Virus record (IMG/VR): IMGVR_UViG_3300033388_004555
Span: 1-37,022 of that record
Length of the DNA stretch: 37,022 nt
Direction: 5' to 3' (one strand)
Source of the DNA: a virus
A program made the position numbers and the translations under genes. Below the pieces are notes generated by a model, which searched no databases, was not told the origin of the DNA, and saw only the letters and a program-made list of their open reading frames with translations. The stretch's first letter is position 1, and the number at the start of each line of letters is the position of its first letter. Below are positions 22,036 through 29,001 of this stretch, piece after piece.

Positions 22036-22602
22036 ATGGATATGGAAGCTTTAAAAACAAGATTACTTCAAGTGCTGGTTGTTGGTGTAATGACCACGTT
22101 TGGCTTTGGTGTCAATGAAGGCTATCAACATTATGAAGCTTCTGAGTATGGTGTTGAAAAAGGCAAAGTTTCGTATGCTCAAGAGCAGTTATCCTTTTAT
22201 AAGCGCAATGAAATGTGCATGGTTGATCTTCAGCCAATCCAAGTCCAATCATCGCCAGAGCTATCGATATCAATTTTGGCTTGTCCGTCAGGGGATGTGC
22301 GAATCATCGCGCTTAATTCTCAAACCAATCAAAGATTTTCTAAGTGGCTGGCAACAAATCAAGTCGCTATGGTTACGGATCAGATATCATTTTCATTGCT
22401 TAACAAAGCCTATGCTGATGATGTAGGCGGCAATATTTTTGGTGAAATACAGACTCAAACGAAAATCTGTAAGGCTTTCACTAAAGGAAATTATTTTATT
22501 GAGGTCACTCGAAGCCCTGAGGGTGTTTGTAGAGAGATCACCTATAATGGTAGTGGTAGGGTTGTTTTAGAGAGAAACATACCTTGCTACGCTTGTGATT
22601 AG
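22036..22602 (+). CDS. Membrane-anchored lysis-region protein, unknown
   Basis: A 188-aa protein. The ATG at 22036 (or the second at 22042) follows AAGG; an in-frame TTG at 22009 is less likely. Residues about 8-26 (RLLQVLVVGVMTTFGFGVN) are a single membrane anchor, leaving a 160-residue periplasmic domain with cysteines (MCMVDLQ, ILACPSG, KICKAF, GVCREI, IPCYACD) that could pair as disulfides. Such anchor-plus-domain proteins occur in the spanin place of lysis cassettes, but the domain is not a coiled coil as in Rz. Family unknown. Confidence 0.5.
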   Translation: MDMEALKTRLLQVLVVGVMTTFGFGVNEGYQHYEASEYGVEKGKVSYAQEQLSFYKRNEMCMVDLQPIQVQSSPELSISILACPSGDVRIIALNSQTNQRFSKWLATNQVAMVTDQISFSLLNKAYADDVGGNIFGEIQTQTKICKAFTKGNYFIEVTRSPEGVCREITYNGSGRVVLERNIPCYACD

Positions 22603-22612
22603 GAGTAAAGAA

Positions 22613-22954
22613 GTGTCAGATCACGATATTCAGCAATTTGTGTTGGAGCATAGTAACGCAACCACGATTGCTGGAGTGAGTGGAGCTGCCACCGTTGCAA
22701 CAGTGCCTTTCTTTGAGGAAGCATTGATGTTCGGTGTAACTGGAGTCGAGATTCTTTGGTGTCTCGGTGCTGTTGTTGTCATATTGGCGATAGCGGTAAA
22801 AATCCTTGAGGTTGTTTATCTTAGGAAGCAGATAAAAAGCCTGGAGGAAAACCAAAACCCCACAAACCCGAAAGAGAGTAAATCCGATGTTTCAACCAAA
22901 CCACGCGCCATTCCCGAAAGAGCTGGCAGGGGAAATGCTGATACTTGCGATTAA
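22613..22954 (+). CDS. Two-span membrane protein, holin/spanin-region candidate
   Basis: A 113-aa protein from a GTG at 22613, which follows GGAG by 8 bp; the frame extends further up to a GTG at 22595 inside the previous gene. N-terminal 25 residues are soluble, then segments TIAGVSGAATVATVPFF and VEILWCLGAVVVILAIAV span the membrane, followed by a charged coil (LRKQIKSLEENQNPTNPKES). This is the topology of a small holin. The last 68 bp overlap the start of the next gene in another frame, where the protein is a low-complexity tail. Confidence 0.5.
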   Translation: MSDHDIQQFVLEHSNATTIAGVSGAATVATVPFFEEALMFGVTGVEILWCLGAVVVILAIAVKILEVVYLRKQIKSLEENQNPTNPKESKSDVSTKPRAIPERAGRGNADTCD

Positions 22955-23210
22955 ACGCACCGGCAGATTCGATAGAGCAGCAGTATTACATCATTCAACA
23001 ACTTATCTGGAATCCATTGGGTATCCTCATTTGATGGATCTCGCTATGGAGGGTCGTATTTTCCAGGCTCATAAAGAAAATAATCAAACTCACGTTTTCT
23101 ATCCAGCACCAAAATCCTCACATAAGATCGCGTATGCCATCAATAACGAGGGTCGGTTGCCAACATGGTTACTGGATAAGCATTTAGAAAAAGCGCAAGC
23201 AGCAGCATAA
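22887..23210 (+). CDS. Small soluble protein, unknown
   Basis: A 107-aa protein starting 11 bases after GAGAG, nested in the 3' end of the previous gene. It has a helical first half (IKRTGRFDRAAVLHHSTTYL) and a C-terminal NNEGRLPTWLLDKHLEKAQ. The GRLPTWL segment weakly recalls the DNA-binding loop of H-NS-type proteins (G-R-x-P-x-W-L), which phages do carry, but the rest does not fit and I do not claim it. Followed by the next gene after 10 bp. Confidence 0.5.
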   Translation: MFQPNHAPFPKELAGEMLILAIKRTGRFDRAAVLHHSTTYLESIGYPHLMDLAMEGRIFQAHKENNQTHVFYPAPKSSHKIAYAINNEGRLPTWLLDKHLEKAQAAA

Positions 23211-23220
23211 GAGGGTTCTC

Positions 23221-23493
23221 ATGAGTGATATCGTGGGGCTTGGCGATGCCAATAATGTGCCTTTTACGCTCCGAAAAATGGCAAAAGATATTGAGAGTGG
23301 AAAAATAGTTCTAGGTGATGCTGGTTTAACGATTGTAGCGCCTCCAAATGTTTTCCAGTTGGGTTATGTTGCATCGCCTAATGAGGCTGTGATGAAGTCG
23401 ATAATGAATCTTAGTCTAGGGATTACCAAGCTCAATAATTCAGTTTTATCTTCTTATCAAAATTATGGTGGTGATGATGATCAATCGCCATGA
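23221..23493 (+). CDS. Small accessory protein, unknown (90 aa)
   Basis: A 90-aa protein with ribosome site AGAGGG. It starts MSDIVGLGDANNVPFTLRK and contains DAGLTIVAPPNVFQLGY, then a helix AVMKSIMNLSLGITKL. There is no recognisable motif. Its end overlaps the next gene in another frame. Standard accessory gene of the late-early region. Confidence 0.5.
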   Translation: MSDIVGLGDANNVPFTLRKMAKDIESGKIVLGDAGLTIVAPPNVFQLGYVASPNEAVMKSIMNLSLGITKLNNSVLSSYQNYGGDDDQSP

Positions 23494-23743
23494 AAGCAGG
23501 GTGATATTCGGTTTGAATGAAGCAGCTCGGTCTGGATATCGGGTTAATGAGGCAAAGTTTATGAGTTATAGGAGGCTCGCATTTAAATCACGTTTGCCGA
23601 AAAAGAGAGAGAAATCCAGAAGATCGGTGAAGATCGGATCATACTATGTCGGCTGTGATTCTGTTGTTTTTCAGAATGGTGAGCTATACGCGCATCCATT
23701 GGTGGTGCTAAAGATTAAGCGAATGATGGAGAAAAAGAAGTGA
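23474..23743 (+). CDS. Small basic protein with GYRVNxA motif, unknown
   Basis: An 89-aa, very basic protein. Several ATG/GTG codons lie at 23465-23479; 23474 is a compromise after GGTGGTG and the true start may be 3 codons away. The block AARSGYRVNEAKFMSYRRLA resembles LLSAGYRVNKARHAG in the gene at 25754-26014, so the two may be diverged relatives. The C-terminal half is Lys/Arg-rich and may bind nucleic acid. The stop is inside the start of the next gene. Confidence 0.5.
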   Translation: MMINRHESRVIFGLNEAARSGYRVNEAKFMSYRRLAFKSRLPKKREKSRRSVKIGSYYVGCDSVVFQNGELYAHPLVVLKIKRMMEKKK

Positions 23744-24351
23744 GTCAGGTTAGTGAAAAGGCAAGATTGGTTGTAATGCTTACGGTTGCCAAAGTTGATC
23801 TAGCTATTGCAACAGCTCCAAAGGATCTATATCAGAGAGTGAATCCTGAAGATGCTAGTAATCTCATGGAGTTAAGGGATGAAGTTGATCAGTTACTTGA
23901 GATTATCAAGAGTGATAATCCGTATGATATTGATTCTATTGATAATAGATTTTTAAGGAATGGTGCTTTGCCTGGTGTTGATGATCTTTGTGAGCTTCCA
24001 AAAGATGTTGAAAATCAAGAGATTGATGATGAAATCGAGATTGAGGATGAAGAAATATCAATGGATTTCACTGTTCCTTTTGAGTGTTGTGATGAAAGGG
24101 TTGGCAGAAAGGGTTTGGCTTTAAGGTATGTCGGATGGAATAAAGACACGATTAAAGAATTATTTGAGGGTTTTGTACATCCAGATCCAAACTCACTTGG
24201 ATTGATTATTGGTACTGAGAAAACAGGCTCATCGCCGCTAAATGTCGGGGATTTTATATTTGTTGAAAAGGTGTTGAGTGCTAAACCAATAGTGGTTGAG
24301 CCGGATCTGTTTCAAAGGCATTTTGATTACTATAAGGGTGAAAAGGAATGA
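23740..24351 (+). CDS. Acidic accessory protein, unknown (203 aa)
   Basis: A 203-aa acidic protein translated from a GTG that overlaps the previous stop. N-terminal helices (KARLVVMLTVAKVDLAIATA), an acidic linker (EIDDEIEIEDEEISMDF), and a C-terminal domain with RKGLALRYVGWNKDTIKE and EKTGSSPLNVGDFIFVEK, possibly a small beta barrel. No enzyme motif. Coupled to the next gene by ATGA. Confidence 0.5.
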   Translation: MSQVSEKARLVVMLTVAKVDLAIATAPKDLYQRVNPEDASNLMELRDEVDQLLEIIKSDNPYDIDSIDNRFLRNGALPGVDDLCELPKDVENQEIDDEIEIEDEEISMDFTVPFECCDERVGRKGLALRYVGWNKDTIKELFEGFVHPDPNSLGLIIGTEKTGSSPLNVGDFIFVEKVLSAKPIVVEPDLFQRHFDYYKGEKE

Positions 24352-24716
24352 GTGTTATTCGTAGACCTGAAGATTATTTGATTGAAGAGGCTGATGGTGA
24401 AGTTCAGGAATATATCGATCAGCTTGAAGAGTGTATCGCTGTATTTGTCAGAGAAGAGGCTGATTTTGATGCTGAGACTGATAGCGATGCGATATCAAAG
24501 TTCTATGAAAAATACTGCCAGTCTGCTTATGAGAGTTTGCTGGTTAAAGTTCCTGATAGGTCTGTAATAAAAAACAGGAAAACCGGCGAGAAAATTGTTG
24601 TTTATGGTGAGAGTGAGATTCATACATCAGAATTCGAGGTGGTGGCAGATAGGCCTCATGGTGATGGTGATTACAGTTATTTATGCAATAGCCAGTATTG
24701 TAGATGCAAGCAATAA
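24348..24716 (+). CDS. Accessory protein with Cys-rich end, unknown (122 aa)
   Basis: A 122-aa acidic protein, ATGA-coupled to its neighbour. Helical first half (DYLIEEADGEVQEYIDQLEE), then a beta-containing second half (KIVVYGESEIHTSEFEVVA) that ends YLCNSQYCRCKQ with three cysteines. No family recognised. It ends 8 bp before an AAGGTGATTT ribosome site. Confidence 0.5.
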   Translation: MSVIRRPEDYLIEEADGEVQEYIDQLEECIAVFVREEADFDAETDSDAISKFYEKYCQSAYESLLVKVPDRSVIKNRKTGEKIVVYGESEIHTSEFEVVADRPHGDGDYSYLCNSQYCRCKQ

Positions 24717-24724
24717 GGTGATTT

Positions 24725-25069
24725 ATGGATATTAATTTAGCTTATGGTCAAGGTGAAGATGCTGCGAGAGCTGGTAGAGGTCTTGATTCATGCACTCTGG
24801 AGGGTGATTTTAGAAGAGCCTGGATGCAGGGTTTTAATGATTTCAGGGGTTCAGTGATAACTGATCGTGATGAGCGATTGAAGCGAGCAACTGAAAAGAT
24901 ATCCGAAAAGAATCAGCGTAATCGTGAATTGAAGTTGGAGGCGTTATCAAAGCTTGAGGAAGCTGTTGAGGCTGTTGATAAATACGCCAAAGATTGCGAA
25001 TACGATGATCATAGAGCTGCGGCTATGGCTGCAAAAGAAAGATTAATCAATGCTTTGAGGGCTTTGTGA
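24725..25069 (+). CDS. Rmf/CrpP-like domain protein
   Basis: A 114-aa protein whose first 40 residues (AYGQGEDAARAGRGLDSCTL followed by DFRRAWMQGFNDF) match the small Rmf/CrpP fold: G-x-x-A-A-x-x-G, a C-P/T-like turn and W-x-x-G-F/W. Rmf binds ribosomes and pairs them into inactive 100S dimers; CrpP was linked to fluoroquinolone change but that is disputed; many phages carry this domain with unknown role. The rest is a long charged helix (LKLEALSKLEEAVEAVDKYA). A host-translation or DNA-linked role is inferred only from fold. Strong ribosome site AAGGTGATTT. Confidence 0.6.
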   Translation: MDINLAYGQGEDAARAGRGLDSCTLEGDFRRAWMQGFNDFRGSVITDRDERLKRATEKISEKNQRNRELKLEALSKLEEAVEAVDKYAKDCEYDDHRAAAMAAKERLINALRAL

Positions 25070-25323
25070 TGAGAAAGAATTGTGCTGGTTGTAAAAATCT
25101 AGGTATGGCTAAGCATTTTAATGGTTTGGCGATTCCGTTTTGTAAAGCTGCTGGTGAGGCGGTTGTGCCTCATTCTGCAACCGATATCGGAGAGCTTAAA
25201 TGTGAGGTTGTGTTTTGGCGTGTGCCTGAGTTTTGCGTATTGCCTGATGATGAGGTTGATAAGACTGAGGATAGACAGCCAGAAAAACACTGGACTACTG
25301 AAAAGCACTCAATGGTGAAATGA
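25069..25323 (+). CDS. Small zinc-ribbon-like protein
   Basis: An 84-aa protein with a start in a TGATG overlap and GAGGG before it. Cysteines at NCAGCKNLG, PFCKAAG, LKCEVVF and EFC give five ligands in a ribbon-like spacing. The C-terminus is acidic then Lys/His-rich. Zinc binding is probable; target unknown. Followed by an ATGATG start of the dsRBD gene. Confidence 0.5.
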   Translation: MRKNCAGCKNLGMAKHFNGLAIPFCKAAGEAVVPHSATDIGELKCEVVFWRVPEFCVLPDDEVDKTEDRQPEKHWTTEKHSMVK

Positions 25324-25754
25324 TGAAACATAAAGATTATCTGCTTATGGCAGCAACAGTAATTTCAGTGCATGAGGATATTGATATCGTTGATGCCTTA
25401 GAGGGTGCGCGTTGCATGGCTGATCGATTGGAGGATGAAGGCCTATTGGATAAACCAAAACAAAAGGAATCATCTGGTGAGATAACTTCAGATATGGCAA
25501 GTAATCCGATTGGTTTTATTCAAGAGGTTTGCCAGAAAGCAGGTATTGAAGCTCCGCACTATACGGTATCACCAATCGTTGATGGTCAGCTATCCAAATT
25601 CCAATGTAATGCAAAAATGGTTTGGGTTGATGGTGAAACTATTAAATCGAAAGGCATTCCGTCATTGAATAAGCGTAGAGCAAAGTTTGAAGCTGCTAGA
25701 GGTTTGATCGAGAAGTTGTTTGATCATGATAACGACTATCGAGATTTCTGTTGA
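25320..25754 (+). CDS. Double-stranded RNA-binding domain protein
   Basis: A 144-aa protein. Residues 62-134 fit a double-stranded RNA-binding motif: helix 1 NPIGFIQEVCQKAGIEAPHY (62-81) with P-x-Y, a loop DGQLSKF (88-94) in place of the GPxHxxxF, strands FQCNAKMVWVDGETIKSKG, and helix 2 NKRRAKFEAARGLIEKL (117-133) with the K-x-x-A-K-x-x-A-A pattern that contacts the RNA major groove. The N-terminal 60 residues form a small helical region and an acidic linker (DIVDALEGARCMADRLEDEG). No nuclease domain is attached. In cells this fold appears in RNase III; a free dsRBD in a phage could hide phage dsRNA or compete with a host RNase or sensor. Function inferred. Confidence 0.7.
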   Translation: MMKHKDYLLMAATVISVHEDIDIVDALEGARCMADRLEDEGLLDKPKQKESSGEITSDMASNPIGFIQEVCQKAGIEAPHYTVSPIVDGQLSKFQCNAKMVWVDGETIKSKGIPSLNKRRAKFEAARGLIEKLFDHDNDYRDFC

Positions 25755-26014
25755 TGGCAAGGTTTTATCCTCGCAAGGGTTCTGATGATAGGTCCTGGGT
25801 GTTCAAAGCCGAGCCTAGACAAAAATTCAGAGAAGATTACGAGGGTTTATTATCTGCTGGTTATCGAGTGAATAAGGCTCGTCATGCAGGAATATCAAGA
25901 GTTTATATCATTGCCTATGATCATTTTTGGGATAGGTACGGTGATTATATTTGGGCTAAGCGGGGTGTAGGTATGTTTATTCCAAGCAGAATCAAAAAAT
26001 ACAGGAAAAGGTGA
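25754..26014 (+). CDS. Small basic protein with GYRVNxA motif, unknown
   Basis: An 86-aa basic protein starting in a TGATG overlap with the dsRBD gene. The core LLSAGYRVNKARHAGISR followed by IIAYDHFWDRYGDYIW parallels the block in the gene at 23474-23743. It ends in a Lys/Arg tail (SRIKKYRKR). No known domain. The short overlap suggests coexpression with the dsRBD protein. Confidence 0.5.
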   Translation: MARFYPRKGSDDRSWVFKAEPRQKFREDYEGLLSAGYRVNKARHAGISRVYIIAYDHFWDRYGDYIWAKRGVGMFIPSRIKKYRKR

Positions 26015-26019
26015 TTGAT

Positions 26020-26064
26020 ATGAGTAGTAGTTTGATGTGGAAGTCAGTAACTCCAGAGTATTGA
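26020..26064 (+). other. Possible 14-aa leader peptide frame
   Basis: ATG at 26020 follows AAGGTGATTGAT and gives MSSSLMWKSVTPEY before a stop. Only a ribosome site supports it. The interval 26065-26115 holds no gene but a copy of an operator-like sequence (next entry). Confidence 0.2.
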
Positions 26065-26087
26065 TTAAGGTTTTGTCACCAATACGA

Positions 26088-26099
26088 GATAATTATTTA
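26088..26099. promoter_or_regulatory. Operator-like sequence GATAATTATTTA before the small membrane protein
   Basis: Shares GATAATTATTT exactly with 14517-14527 and, on the minus strand, TAAATAATT with the sites at 14744 and 17444. Promoter boxes nearby are poor (TTGATT at 26061, TTGTCA at 26073), so activity is uncertain. Confidence 0.35.
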
Positions 26100-26115
26100 A
26101 AACGAGGATAGAGAT

Positions 26116-26334
26116 ATGGAGCAGATAGCGATTGTTTTTACTGGAGCTGTAGCAATATGGCTAACGCAACAAGCCAATGAATCATGGAAGAAATACGCTT
26201 GTTTGTTTGGTTTAGCTGGTCAGCCATTTTGGTTTTATGCTTCATATCAGGCTGAGCAATGGGGTGTGTTTGCGATGTGCTTTGTTTATACCTGGAGTTG
26301 GTTGCTTGGATTTAAAAACAACTGGCTGATTTGA
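26116..26334 (+). CDS. Small phage membrane protein, unknown
   Basis: A 72-aa membrane protein of a type common just before phage terminase genes. Segments IAIVFTGAVAIWLTQ, YACLFGLAGQPFWFYASYQA and WGVFAMCFVYTWSWLLGF are likely spans; the motif FGLAGQPFWFYA...QWG is the conserved core of this family. Family function is unknown. Ribosome site is CGAGGATAGAG. It is followed 1 bp later by another membrane-anchored gene. Confidence 0.65.
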   Translation: MEQIAIVFTGAVAIWLTQQANESWKKYACLFGLAGQPFWFYASYQAEQWGVFAMCFVYTWSWLLGFKNNWLI

Positions 26335-26335
26335 T

Positions 26336-26716
26336 ATGGATGTTTTAGTTGTTGTTTTAATGCTGGTATTGATATTGATTTTGATGTTTGTGGTGGCGTT
26401 GCTTATTGCTCGAAGCATGAAGATAATTAGTGGTATATCTGATGATGAGTACAGAAGAGAGCAGTTAGAGGAAGTGTTTGATCCAGTTGGGCGTTGTATT
26501 TATTGTCTGGAATTTCATCGTGTTTCTCATGTATGCTTTGCAAAACAGCAAGATATAAGGATTACCAAGAAAGAGAATAATCATTGGAAGTATGTTGCTG
26601 AGGATGATGTTGATGTAAATATAATATCGATTGCCATTAACTTTGATGGCTCGATAAGTACCGTGGTTATTCCAGCAGGGAGATTTCATGCCTCGTCAGA
26701 AGTCAAAGGCGACTAG
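26336..26716 (+). CDS. Membrane-anchored protein with Cys/His cluster
   Basis: A 126-aa protein. Residues 2-27 (VLVVVLMLVLILILMFVVAL) are one membrane span. Then comes RCIYCLEFHRVSHVC, a C-x2-C-x3-H-x3-H-x-C cluster likely to bind zinc, and a C-terminal beta region (IISIAINFDGSISTVVIPAG). The last 29 bp overlap the small terminase gene. Role unknown. Confidence 0.5.
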   Translation: MDVLVVVLMLVLILILMFVVALLIARSMKIISGISDDEYRREQLEEVFDPVGRCIYCLEFHRVSHVCFAKQQDIRITKKENNHWKYVAEDDVDVNIISIAINFDGSISTVVIPAGRFHASSEVKGD

Positions 26717-27380
26717 AGCAAAAAACTTCATTGCCGATCATGAGAAGCAGGGTCGCGTTTTCTCTATCGAAAATAAGAAGCTGAAAATAAAGCCAGCCAT
26801 CAGGAAGAAAGTCGATAAGGAAGAGCTTGCTGATATCGAAAAAGAAGTAACAAAGCTAATCAGTGATCGATTGAAAGATCAGAAGAAAATCGAGGATATC
26901 AAACAGCAGGTTAATCCTGGTGGTCGCCCTACCGACTACACTCCAGAGATAGCTGAGATATTTTGCTCGTATTTGGCTGAGGGTTTATCGGTTCGCACTA
27001 TTTGCCGATTTGAAGAGATGCCAAGTAAAAGAACATTTTTCCGCTGGCTGAATAAACATCCAGAGTTTCGCACTCAGTATGAAGTTGCCAAAGAGCAATC
27101 AGTACCGGCTTTGTATGAAGATATGATGGATGATCTGATGGATGATGTTGGTGAGCCTTTGGTTGTTAATGGTAAGCCAATCAAGGATGCAAATGGAGAT
27201 CAGGTGATGGTTATAACCGCTGCTTCGATATCTTATGCGCGATTAAAATATGATGCTCGTAAGTGGGCTTTATCCAAGTTAGCTCCGAAGAAATTTGGCG
27301 ATAAGCTGGCACTTGGTAAGACTGATGATTTTGGGGAATATTCTGACGATGAACTCGCAGCAATCATCAGTTCAGCGTAG
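26688..27380 (+). CDS. terS: Terminase small subunit
   Basis: A 230-aa DNA-packaging recognition subunit. A basic N-terminal tail (PRQKSKATRAKNFIAD) and coiled region (residues 45-75) precede the HTH domain GGRPTDYTPEIAEIFCSYL followed by LSVRTICRFEEMPSKRTFFR and WLNKHPEFRTQYEVAKEQ, the Sf6-type small terminase pattern. The C-terminal region has the family ending YARLKYDARKWALSKLAPKKFG. It should bind the pac/cos site and recruit the large subunit. ATG preceded by AGGGAGA; overlaps the large subunit gene by 32 bp. Confidence 0.85.
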   Translation: MPRQKSKATRAKNFIADHEKQGRVFSIENKKLKIKPAIRKKVDKEELADIEKEVTKLISDRLKDQKKIEDIKQQVNPGGRPTDYTPEIAEIFCSYLAEGLSVRTICRFEEMPSKRTFFRWLNKHPEFRTQYEVAKEQSVPALYEDMMDDLMDDVGEPLVVNGKPIKDANGDQVMVITAASISYARLKYDARKWALSKLAPKKFGDKLALGKTDDFGEYSDDELAAIISSA

Positions 27381-29001
27381 AGAGCTTGAGCGCAAAGCTA
27401 AGGCTGCGATTGAGCTGAAGTCTCGCCGCACTACTCGATATGGCTTGCTTTGCCCTGATAGTGGTCATGTAACAACACTCCAAAGAGATAATAAGAATCG
27501 CCAGATATGGAATCGTGATGTATCTGAAGCTCCGGATATTTGGATTCCAGCAAAGTTTGATCGATGGCTAACAACACAAAAGCGAAATAAGGGTGTTTAT
27601 GGTGGTCGTGGATCTGCTAAAACTGAGAGTGTTTGCCGGATATCGCTGGCAGAGTCAAAGGATATGGGTTACTCGAATGGCTGCTTTCGTGAGTTTCAAA
27701 ACTCCATTGATGATTCAATACTATCAAACTTAGCCAGATTAGTTCCTGAGATTGGCGCTTATGCCTTTGATGTTCAAGCAAAGAAAATACTAGGTACTAA
27801 AAAAGAATTTGATTTCACTTTTAAGGGTCTAGCCAGAAACATCGAATCAGTTAAGGGTATGACTGATTATGATCGTTTTATTTACGAGGAAGCTGCAACT
27901 CTATCTGAAGAATCATTGCAGACTTCAGGTAAAACATTGCGTAAGCCTGGATCTGAGCATTGGTATATTTTCAATCCACAAGCATCAACTGATCCATTAA
28001 GCCAAAAGCTAATTATTCCATTCCAATCAGAGTTGGATGAGTTTGGTTTCTATGAAGATGATGATTATCTGATCATGAAGCTGAATTGGAGTGATAACCC
28101 ATGGTTTCAAAACACTCCATTAGCTCAAGATAGATTGAATGATTTTCGTGATTTACCGCGAGCTGTTTATGATCATATCTGGGAGGGTGCGTTTAACGAT
28201 TCAGTTGAGAATGCGATTATCCCTGCTGAGTGGTTTGATGCTTGTATCGATGCTCATTTGGTCAAAGGCTTTAAGCCATCAGGTATCAAGGTTGTTTCTC
28301 ATGATCCATCAGATCTGAATGAGGGTTCAAATTCAGCAAACGTAAATGATCCGAGGGCTTTGGCTTATCGTCACGGATCGGTGATTTTAGATGTTGTCGA
28401 GAACAAAGAAGATGATGTGAATGATGCTTGTGATTGGGCTTTGGATTTCGCTATTGGTGCTGGTGCTGATGGATTTATATGGGATTGTGTTGGTATTGGT
28501 CTGAGCTTGAAGCGTCAAGTGTCTCAATCCCTGGAGGGTAAGCGCATTGTTGCTGAAATGTTTGGTGGTGGTGACAGTGTGGATTTTCCAAGGAATATCT
28601 ATGAAGCAACCGATACAACTGAATTTCGATCACCAAAAAGCAACAAAGAAACCTTTGTAAACAAACGCGCTCAGTATTATTGGATGTTGAGAGATCGTGT
28701 TTATAATACCTATCGAGCTGTTGTTCATAATGAATATATTAATCCGGATGATATGATTAGCTTTTCATCGGGCATTAAGAATCTGCAAAAGTTACGATCT
28801 GAGGTATGTCGTATTCCACGAAAACCCAATGGTAATGGTAAGATTCAGATGTTATCTAAGGATGAGATGAAGAATAAGCTCAAAATTGCATCGCCAAACA
28901 TGGCTGATTGCGTAATGATGAGCCTTGCAATGAATGGTATGAGCAGGGCTGTCAAAAGACAGGAATCAACGAACATACCTCAACGCCAAAGGGTTAGATA
29001 A
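27349..29001 (+). CDS. terL: Terminase large subunit
   Basis: A 550-aa packaging ATPase-nuclease. Walker A is GGRGSAKT at residues 85-92; the Walker B region is DRFIYEEA at 175-182, with Glu180/181; the nuclease Asp residues lie in VVSHDPSDLN (D319), FIWDC (D379) and NMADCVMM near the C-terminus. This is the Terminase_3/PBSX-like type found in P22-related and other headful or cos phages. The start at 27349 gives a normal N-terminus; an in-frame ATG/GTG upstream at 27295 lies within terS and lacks a ribosome site. It ends one base before the portal ATG. The packaging type (headful or cos) is not decided by this sequence alone. Confidence 0.95.
   Translation: MNSQQSSVQRRELERKAKAAIELKSRRTTRYGLLCPDSGHVTTLQRDNKNRQIWNRDVSEAPDIWIPAKFDRWLTTQKRNKGVYGGRGSAKTESVCRISLAESKDMGYSNGCFREFQNSIDDSILSNLARLVPEIGAYAFDVQAKKILGTKKEFDFTFKGLARNIESVKGMTDYDRFIYEEAATLSEESLQTSGKTLRKPGSEHWYIFNPQASTDPLSQKLIIPFQSELDEFGFYEDDDYLIMKLNWSDNPWFQNTPLAQDRLNDFRDLPRAVYDHIWEGAFNDSVENAIIPAEWFDACIDAHLVKGFKPSGIKVVSHDPSDLNEGSNSANVNDPRALAYRHGSVILDVVENKEDDVNDACDWALDFAIGAGADGFIWDCVGIGLSLKRQVSQSLEGKRIVAEMFGGGDSVDFPRNIYEATDTTEFRSPKSNKETFVNKRAQYYWMLRDRVYNTYRAVVHNEYINPDDMISFSSGIKNLQKLRSEVCRIPRKPNGNGKIQMLSKDEMKNKLKIASPNMADCVMMSLAMNGMSRAVKRQESTNIPQRQRVR

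Noticed and set aside
23065-23210. H-NS-like DNA-binding C-terminus
   Set aside because: Only the GRLPTWL segment resembles H-NS; the surrounding pattern and charge do not fit.
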